A stretch of DNA of 10,994 nucleotides from contig CAYTFK010000238.1 in NCBI GenBank assembly GCA_964436865.1, positions 1 to 10,994 on the forward strand. The letters run 5' to 3'. Shown one piece after another: positions 6,214 to 10,994 of this stretch; positions within the stretch are counted from its first letter, which is position 1, and each line of letters opens with the position of its first letter. The translations under genes were made by a program, and so were the position numbers. The notes below the pieces were generated by a model. The model was given only the letters and a program-made list of their open reading frames with translations, made no database searches and was not told the DNA's origin. The DNA is from JAXGPP01 sp964436865 (lineage in GTDB: Bacteria > Planctomycetota > Planctomycetia > Pirellulales > Thermoguttaceae).

Positions 6214-7026
6214 ATGAACGTGCCCATCGACAACCCGATCCTCGACATCCGATCGTACTCCTTCCGGGTCGGGCGCAAGGAGATTCTGCGCGAGGTGTCT
6301 TTCTCCGTCCGCCGCGGCGAGTACCTTTCGATTGTGGGACCGAACGGCGCCGGCAAGACGACCTTGCTGAAGTGCCTCGACCGGATCTACACCGGCGGTA
6401 CGGGGGCGATTTCGATTGCCGGCCGCCCGTTGGAGCGGTACTCGCAGCGAGAACTGGCCCGGCGACTGAGCTACGTTCCGCAGATCGACGGCCGCGTATT
6501 TCCATTTTCGGTCGAGCAGTTTGTGCTCATGGGCCGCTATCCGTACCTCAGCCCCTTCACCTCGGTCGGCCACACCGACCGCGAAGCGGTGGCGGCGGCT
6601 CTGGAGCGGACCGGAGTTGCCGAGTTTGCCGATCGCCGCCTCGACACGCTGAGCGGCGGCGAACGGCAGAAGGTCTATATCGCGGCGGCCCTGGCGCAGG
6701 GAGCGGAAGTGCTCCTGCTGGACGAGCCGACGACATTTCTCGACTACCGGCACCAGGGAGAGGTTCGCGATCTTCTGGCCCGGCTCAACCAGGACTGCAA
6801 GGCCACGATTGTGGCGGTGACTCACGATCTCAATCGCGCCGTGCTCGACAGCCACCGCATCGTGGCGCTCCGCGATGGCGCGGTCGTCTTCTGCGGCCCA
6901 TCGCGCGACGTGATGCGGCCGGAGATCCTCCGGGAGATCTACGGCACGACGTTCATGCTCATGAGGCACCCCCAGGCCGACTTGCCGATCATCGTGCCGC
7001 AATGTCCCGCGGAAGGATCGTCATGA
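6214..7026 (+). CDS. ABC transporter ATP-binding protein, iron-siderophore/cobalamin (FecE/BtuD) class
   Basis: The 270-residue product is a complete ABC ATPase: Walker A GPNGAGKTT at 42-50, Q-loop Gln90 (SYVPQ), signature LSGGE at 146-150, Walker B VLLLDEP at 166-172, D-loop FLD at 175-177 and switch His204 (VTHDLN). The segment FSVEQFVLMGRYPYL between Q-loop and signature is characteristic of the FecE/FhuC/BtuD/HmuV group, which powers uptake of ferric chelates, haem or vitamin B12. It would dimerise on the cytoplasmic face of the FecCD-type permease encoded next. ATG 6214 places the first beta strand (ILDIRSYSFRVG) at the usual distance; in-frame ATGs at 6154 and 6175 are alternatives, and none has a clear Shine-Dalgarno sequence. 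The stop overlaps the permease start as ATGA. The substrate cannot be fixed from sequence alone. The open frame continues far upstream, but that part is antisense to lutA. Confidence 0.93.
   Translation: MNVPIDNPILDIRSYSFRVGRKEILREVSFSVRRGEYLSIVGPNGAGKTTLLKCLDRIYTGGTGAISIAGRPLERYSQRELARRLSYVPQIDGRVFPFSVEQFVLMGRYPYLSPFTSVGHTDREAVAAALERTGVAEFADRRLDTLSGGERQKVYIAAALAQGAEVLLLDEPTTFLDYRHQGEVRDLLARLNQDCKATIVAVTHDLNRAVLDSHRIVALRDGAVVFCGPSRDVMRPEILREIYGTTFMLMRHPQADLPIIVPQCPAEGSS
7011..7016 (+). promoter_or_regulatory. Shine-Dalgarno sequence GGAAGG deciding the permease start
   Basis: GGAAGG sits 6 nt upstream of ATG 7023, inside the 3' end of the ATPase gene. It favours 7023 over an in-frame ATG at 7002, which it would otherwise follow. 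It is among the clearest ribosome binding sites in the window, alongside AGGAA at 1395-1399; several other genes show none. Confidence 0.6.
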
Positions 7027-8018
7027 ACCGCGCCGCGATCCTGATCGGCCTGGTATTGCTCTCCGCAGCGGTGTTCGTCGTTGCGCCGCTCATCGGCATG
7101 AAAGACACGCCCGTTCAAGCTCTGTGGGGCGACGCCGATCCTGTGGCGGTCCGGATCCTGTGGAAGATCCGCATTCCCCGGGTGGCCATGGCATACCTGG
7201 CCGGCGCGGGGCTGGCGGTGAGCGGCATGGCGTTTCAGGCCCTGTTCCGCAATCCCCTGGCGACTCCGTTCACGCTCGGCGTGGCCAGCGGAGCGTCGCT
7301 CGGCGCGGTGGCGTCGATTCACCTCGGCCTCACTTTCAGCGTGTTGGGCTTTTCGAGCGTATCGTGGTTCGCATTCCTCGGCGCGGTGCTGTCGATTGTC
7401 CTCGTCTATGGACTGACGCGCGTCGGGCAAGGTTTCTCGACTGCCACGATGCTGTTGGCCGGCGTGGCGATCAGCTTCTTTTTCTCCAGCCTGATTCTCT
7501 TCTTCCAGTACTTCAGCGACTTCACACGAACGTTCGTCATGCTTCGCTGGGTGATGGGCGGCCTGGAAGGGGTGGCGGGCTTTGGCGATGTGCTGGGCGT
7601 GCTGCCGCTGGTCGTCGTGGGACTGGTGGTGGTGCTCTCGCTGACGCATGAACTGAACATCATCACGACCGGGGAAGACCTGGCCGCGGCCCGCGGCGTG
7701 AGCGTGAACCGGACCAAGATCCTGGTCTTCCTGGCGGCAAGTCTGATGGTCGGTGGAGTGGTCGCCGTCTGCGGGCCGATCGGGTTCGTGGGGCTCATGG
7801 CGCCGCACATCTGCCGCCTGATCATCGGCGCCGACCACCGCCATCTAATGCCCGCAACGCTGCTGTTCGGCGGGCTGTTTCTGACCCTCTGCGACACGTT
7901 GGCCCGCACGATCATGGCGCCGACCGAATTGCCGGTGGGCATCATCACCTCGCTTCTGGGCGGACCGTTCTTTCTGTGGCTCCTCGTCAGCCGCGCGGCG
8001 CGGCTCGACAGCCTGTAG
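7023..8018 (+). CDS. FecCD-family ABC transporter permease (iron-siderophore/cobalamin type)
   Basis: The 331-residue integral membrane protein has about ten hydrophobic segments, as expected for BtuC/FhuB/FecCD permeases. The family's conserved N-terminal block is intact: RIPRVAMAYLAGAGLAVSGM followed by AFQALFRNPLATPFTLGVASGASLGA. The cytoplasmic coupling region GEDLAAARGVSVNR, which docks on the ATPase, is also present. The C-terminal block VAVCGPIGFVGLMAPHICRL, then GADHRHLMPA and ELPVGIITSLLGGPFFLWLL, completes the fold. Two copies would form the channel with two copies of the upstream ATPase. Its ATG overlaps the ATPase stop by 3 nt (ATGA), indicating translational coupling. No periplasmic substrate-binding protein is encoded on either side within the window, so the recognition partner must come from elsewhere. 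Whether the cargo is a ferric siderophore, haem or B12 is undecided. Confidence 0.94.
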   Translation: MNRAAILIGLVLLSAAVFVVAPLIGMKDTPVQALWGDADPVAVRILWKIRIPRVAMAYLAGAGLAVSGMAFQALFRNPLATPFTLGVASGASLGAVASIHLGLTFSVLGFSSVSWFAFLGAVLSIVLVYGLTRVGQGFSTATMLLAGVAISFFFSSLILFFQYFSDFTRTFVMLRWVMGGLEGVAGFGDVLGVLPLVVVGLVVVLSLTHELNIITTGEDLAAARGVSVNRTKILVFLAASLMVGGVVAVCGPIGFVGLMAPHICRLIIGADHRHLMPATLLFGGLFLTLCDTLARTIMAPTELPVGIITSLLGGPFFLWLLVSRAARLDSL

Positions 8019-8163
8019 CTTGCTCTGTCTGTAACGCCTGCGCAGACTCTGCGGGCCATCTCACTCTGCGGGTTGTCTTGCGGAGTGGTTCGTCGCGGCC
8101 TACCCTTGCAGTAGTCGCGCTATTCTCTTCCGATCTTTTCACTGCTTGCCGCAAGAGAACACG

Positions 8164-8535
8164 ATGAAGCTCTCTGCCGCCGTAATTGTGGTCTTGACCC
8201 TGGCCTCCACTGCTTCCGCCCAGTGGCCGTATGCGGCGGAGATGCCGACCTTCGCCGCACCGGCATATGAGCCTGCGCCTGCGTTCGGGCCCGCGCCTGC
8301 GATCGTCGCCGCGCCTGCCGTAGTCGCCGTGCCTGTGTGGCCGGCTTCTCCGCCGACCCCGCCCGCGGCCATGACTTATCAATACGGCCCCGTGCGCCGG
8401 ATTGTCACATACCCTCTGCCCGAGCCCGTGTGTGGCATGAACACCGTCGGGTATCCGGGTTCGGTGGTGACCTACCGGCCGCTCCTGGTCAGCCCCGCAC
8501 CGGTGTACGTCAATCAGCCGGTGCTGATGCCGTAG
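8164..8535 (+). CDS. Small secreted Val/Ala/Pro-rich protein with hexapeptide repeats
   Basis: The 123-residue product begins with a clean Sec signal peptide, MKLSAAVIVVLTLASTASA, with likely cleavage before QWPYAAEMP. About residues 37-60 form degenerate hexapeptides: EPAPAF, GPAPAI, VAAPAV, VAVPVW. The underlying DNA repeats GCGCCTGC at 18-nt steps (8275, 8293, 8311). The C-terminal half, YGPVRRIVTYPLPEPVCGMN and then VVTYRPLLVSPAPVYVNQPV, resembles short exported planctomycete proteins rich in 'TYRP..PAPVYVP'. ATG 8164 is chosen because it starts the signal peptide; AAGAG at 8153-8157 is a weak Shine-Dalgarno sequence at normal distance, and an in-frame TTG at 8146 only adds non-signal residues. 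It is monocistronic, convergent with the next gene. The function is unknown; a structural cell-surface role is a guess. Confidence 0.75.
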   Translation: MKLSAAVIVVLTLASTASAQWPYAAEMPTFAAPAYEPAPAFGPAPAIVAAPAVVAVPVWPASPPTPPAAMTYQYGPVRRIVTYPLPEPVCGMNTVGYPGSVVTYRPLLVSPAPVYVNQPVLMP

Positions 8536-8592
8536 CGCGACGCGCATCGCCTTTCGTTCCGGCGAGAACGCCGCGTTCGTGCGGCCTCTCGG
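8536..8592. other. Short convergent gap with small GC stem-loops
   Basis: Between the two convergent stops the sequence can form CGGCG-AGAA-CGCCG (8560-8573) or, overlapping it, GAACG-CCG-CGTTC (8566-8578). Each is a perfect 5-bp stem. There is no T tract on either strand, so a terminator role is possible but not supported. Confidence 0.25.
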
Positions 8593-10994
8593 CTATTGCT
8601 GCGATCGCTCAAGAGTGGCGAGAGCTTCGAGAACTTCGATCCGTACGGCGTCGGCGAGCGAGCGGTCCTTGGCTTCGTGCCAGCGGATTTCACCCGCGCC
8701 CTTTGCTTCCAGCACTCGCTGGGGCCCGGTCTTGAGCAATGCTTCCGCTTGGGCAACCCCGTCTTTTCGACCCGCAGCCTTGACGCGTTCGACGGCCCGC
8801 TCGAGCATCACGAAGTATTCGTAGTCCTCGACGCTCTCGCGGATCGCCTCCATGTGCTTGCCGGCGGTGACCGTCTTCTCGTCGAGGAACAGCGGCGTGA
8901 ACGGGCCGGCCTTGGCGAAGTACTCGTTCCACGACGACGCTCCACTGTTGTCGCCAAACGCCCAGAAGAATGAGCCCTTGGCGCCGATGTGCCAGGCGTG
9001 CCACGCCTGGAGGCGATGATAGCTGTAGGGATCGAGCAGCTTCGCCGGTCCCGAGCAGGAGTACAGGTGGAGTGTCCGGCCTCGCTGTTGCTGGTCGAGA
9101 TAGAAATCGGCAAACTGCTTCGACTGGTCAAGCCACATCGGGCGGTTCGGGCAGAGGATGTCGCACACCTCAAAGAGCTCGCTCGGCGCCAGGTGAGGAT
9201 CTCGGTACGTCGGATCCTCCCAGATGAGCACTTCGGGCTCCGCTTCCTGAATGGCCTTCGCCCAGGCGATGAGCGGACCCGTATCGGTTCCCTCGTGAGG
9301 CTCGTCGTGGATCAGCAGTGCCAAGCGACTCGGTTCGATCCCCTTGGTCCGCAGGTGCCGCACCCAGGCGGAGATCCACGTCCCAACCGCGCGGTGGAAT
9401 TCGGGTGTGCCCGGTTTCAGTGGACCGGCGCTTCTCGAGACTCCTGAGTAATTGCCGACGGCAAGGAAGACAAGGTACGCTTTGGCGTCGGGCCACTGGG
9501 CGATCCAGTCATCGAAACGCGCGGTGTCGAGCTTATCGCCCGCGGCGGCAATCTGCGACACGGGCATCACGGCGCCGGTTGCCCAAGGGGCGTTGACGAA
9601 ACGGTTCTGAAGATGAGTCAGAAAGGCCGCGCGGTTGGCGGTACTGATCCCGTAGCTGCCGCGACCGTCGGTATAGCTCCATCCGCCCAGCCAGAGCGTG
9701 GTCTCGGCGGGGAACGTCAGCGGCCACACGCGGAGTCGCAAGGGCAGGGGGGAGGGATCCTCTCCCGCCGCGACGAAGGTCATCGTCCCGCGATAATCGC
9801 CCGGCTCGACGTCGGCCGGATGGAACGTGAGCCAGACCTGCCGGACGATTCCGGGCTTAGCCGTCACGATCCAGTCGCGCCCGTCGCGCCGCGCTTCGGG
9901 CAGAGCGGCCGCGATCGGCACCCCCTGCGCCGTATCAGTCCATGCGACCTCGTGCACCGTCAGGCACCTGGCGAGCGCCGGCGGAATTCCTTCGAAACGC
10001 AGGCGGACTTCAACGGGCGACGTGCCGCAGTGATAGAGGTTCACCGCCGCGGAGCGATATTCGCCCCGCATCGCATGGATCTCAACCGCCTGCCGGGCAT
10101 CGCTTGCCGGAATGGGGCCGCAGAGTTCGACCGGGTCCCAGGGAAGGGCAGGGCGGAGCGCCAGTTCGCGACCGGCGTTGGACACATTCCGCCGCCAGAA
10201 TTCCGCCTGAAGACCGAAGAGCCGAGCGTGCACGTCGTTGAGCGGCAGCACTGCCTGGAAGCCCTCCGTCGAAGGCGGTTGCAGGCGTTCGCCCTCGCGG
10301 CGAATGGACGCCAACTTCTCGAGCAAGGCGCGCTGTTCGGCATCCGGCAGCTCTGACTCCCGAATCGCCTTCTCGATTCCCGCTGCATCCTCTTCCAGTC
10401 GGTGCCGGATGGAGCGGGCGATCCGTCCCTGCTGGTAGATGCCTTCCGGTGTGACGACCTCGCCCGATGGAGCCTTTGACAACAGTTCCTCGCCTCCACG
10501 GAAGATCTCGATCTCATCGGTGAAGAGATAGGGCGCTCCGGGCAGGGGAATGATCACCAATTGCACGTACCGGCCCCGCGTCTGAAGTTCGCCGCTCACC
10601 CGGCGAATCGCATACTTCTCCGGCCAGGGACCGCGTGCCTGGTGGTCGATGGCCACCAGGTCGCCTGCGTTGTGCCAAGTCCGAGCGTCGTCGCTGGTGA
10701 GCACGTAGGCGGCCATCGGCCAGGTCACGCCGGCCACTCCGGCCGCCGTAGTGAAAGCCGCTCCGCCGATCGGCTCAACCTTGCCCAGATCCACGGTCAC
10801 GGCCGCGTAAGCGACGCTTTGCCAACCGACCGTACCCGGCTGCGTCCAGAAATAGGCTGTGGTTGTCTGGCCGTCGGTGAGTTGGACTTTGTCGTCCGGA
10901 TCGGTCGAGAGGGCGTAGCTCGGCGAGGGGAAGAGGGTATAGGTCTTGCCGAGGGCGATGTTCTCAGCCGTGTCGGCGGCTTCGCCTACGCCCG
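8593..10994 (-). CDS. GH123-catalytic-domain (DUF4091) protein with discoidin-like N-terminus, 5' end outside window
   Basis: The frame is open to the right edge, so at least 799 residues are encoded and the true start is beyond 10994; the GTG at 10798-10800 is internal. Numbering from the edge, about residues 11-160 form an F5/8C-like region (NIALGKTYTLFPSPSYALST, QLTDGQTTTAYFWTQ, TVDLGKVEPIGGAAF). A charged helical linker follows at about 180-230, then beta-rich sequence to about 425. The C-terminal half matches the GH123 catalytic domain (formerly DUF4091): LGGWSYTDGRGSYG near 430, LLIHDEPHEG with the adjacent Asp563-Glu564 pair expected for substrate-assisted catalysis, GSFFWAFGDNSGASSWNEY and MEAIRESVEDYEYFVMLE. 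The founding GH123 enzyme releases N-acetylgalactosamine from glycosphingolipids, but most DUF4091 members are uncharacterised, so only a glycan-acting, probably exported role is inferred. Stop TAG at 8593-8595. Confidence 0.85.
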   Translation of the reverse strand, partial: GVGEAADTAENIALGKTYTLFPSPSYALSTDPDDKVQLTDGQTTTAYFWTQPGTVGWQSVAYAAVTVDLGKVEPIGGAAFTTAAGVAGVTWPMAAYVLTSDDARTWHNAGDLVAIDHQARGPWPEKYAIRRVSGELQTRGRYVQLVIIPLPGAPYLFTDEIEIFRGGEELLSKAPSGEVVTPEGIYQQGRIARSIRHRLEEDAAGIEKAIRESELPDAEQRALLEKLASIRREGERLQPPSTEGFQAVLPLNDVHARLFGLQAEFWRRNVSNAGRELALRPALPWDPVELCGPIPASDARQAVEIHAMRGEYRSAAVNLYHCGTSPVEVRLRFEGIPPALARCLTVHEVAWTDTAQGVPIAAALPEARRDGRDWIVTAKPGIVRQVWLTFHPADVEPGDYRGTMTFVAAGEDPSPLPLRLRVWPLTFPAETTLWLGGWSYTDGRGSYGISTANRAAFLTHLQNRFVNAPWATGAVMPVSQIAAAGDKLDTARFDDWIAQWPDAKAYLVFLAVGNYSGVSRSAGPLKPGTPEFHRAVGTWISAWVRHLRTKGIEPSRLALLIHDEPHEGTDTGPLIAWAKAIQEAEPEVLIWEDPTYRDPHLAPSELFEVCDILCPNRPMWLDQSKQFADFYLDQQQRGRTLHLYSCSGPAKLLDPYSYHRLQAWHAWHIGAKGSFFWAFGDNSGASSWNEYFAKAGPFTPLFLDEKTVTAGKHMEAIRESVEDYEYFVMLERAVERVKAAGRKDGVAQAEALLKTGPQRVLEAKGAGEIRWHEAKDRSLADAVRIEVLEALATLERSQQ

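Noticed and set aside
6372..7022. Upstream extension of the permease frame
   Set aside because: It is out-of-frame shadow of the ATPase gene. GGAAGG and the ATGA overlap fix the start at 7023.
6939..7844. Minus-strand open frame of about 300 codons rich in His, Gln and Asp
   Set aside because: It is the mirror of hydrophobic codons in the FecCD-type permease, a classic artefact.
8046..8072. Direct repeat ACTCTGCGGG (two copies, 17 nt apart) after the permease gene
   Set aside because: Only two short copies and no link to a start or promoter. Also no T tract, so not called as terminator or operator.
8145..8155. CTTGC-C-GCAAG symmetry before the small secreted protein
   Set aside because: As RNA it gives only a 4-bp stem. 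It overlaps the weak Shine-Dalgarno region but is too small to claim regulation.
9613..10356. Plus-strand open frame of about 247 codons
   Set aside because: It is antisense to the GH123-like gene, with Arg/Gly/His-rich shadow composition.

Overview
This GC-rich window most likely comes from a planctomycete, probably a member of Pirellulales. Three things point that way: a secreted pentapeptide-repeat protein whose repeat blocks are punctuated by a 'QIRSTxSY'-type motif, a tiny secreted Val/Ala/Pro-rich protein ending in 'TYRPL..PAPVYV..QPV', and a GH123/DUF4091-type protein with a discoidin-like N-terminus. Several starts lack a Shine-Dalgarno sequence, which fits the phylum. This is inference from protein style; there is no rRNA or other marker gene to fix the taxonomy.

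Layout, left to right. (1) 2-1324 (+): the 3' part of a large Asp-rich, probably extracellular protein, now split over three frames by two compensating one-base shifts. (2) 1406-2644 (+): an exported pentapeptide-repeat protein, followed by a short, doubtful ORF in the convergent gap. (3) 6006 down to 2944 (-): lutA-lutB-lutC, the non-flavin iron-sulfur L-lactate oxidation complex. (4) 6007-6213: a divergent intergenic region with a perfect GTTATAAC palindrome and, nearer the transporter, a 9-bp perfect inverted repeat. (5) 6214-8018 (+): a translationally overlapping ATPase/permease pair of the iron-siderophore/cobalamin (FecE/FecCD, BtuD/BtuC) class, with no substrate-binding protein alongside. 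(6) 8164-8535 (+): a small secreted low-complexity protein built on 6-residue (18-nt) repeats. (7) 8593 to beyond 10994 (-): a large GH123-catalytic-domain-like protein whose N-terminus lies outside the window.

Together, the central part encodes lactate catabolism with abundant Fe-S clusters next to a metal-chelate importer, flanked by exported proteins that probably act on or coat the cell surface. I saw no tRNA, rRNA, CRISPR array, insertion sequence or phage gene. I did not find a convincing new multi-gene system. The most checkable oddities are the twice-frameshifted gene at the left edge, the inverted repeat ahead of the transporter, and the periodic architecture of the pentapeptide protein.
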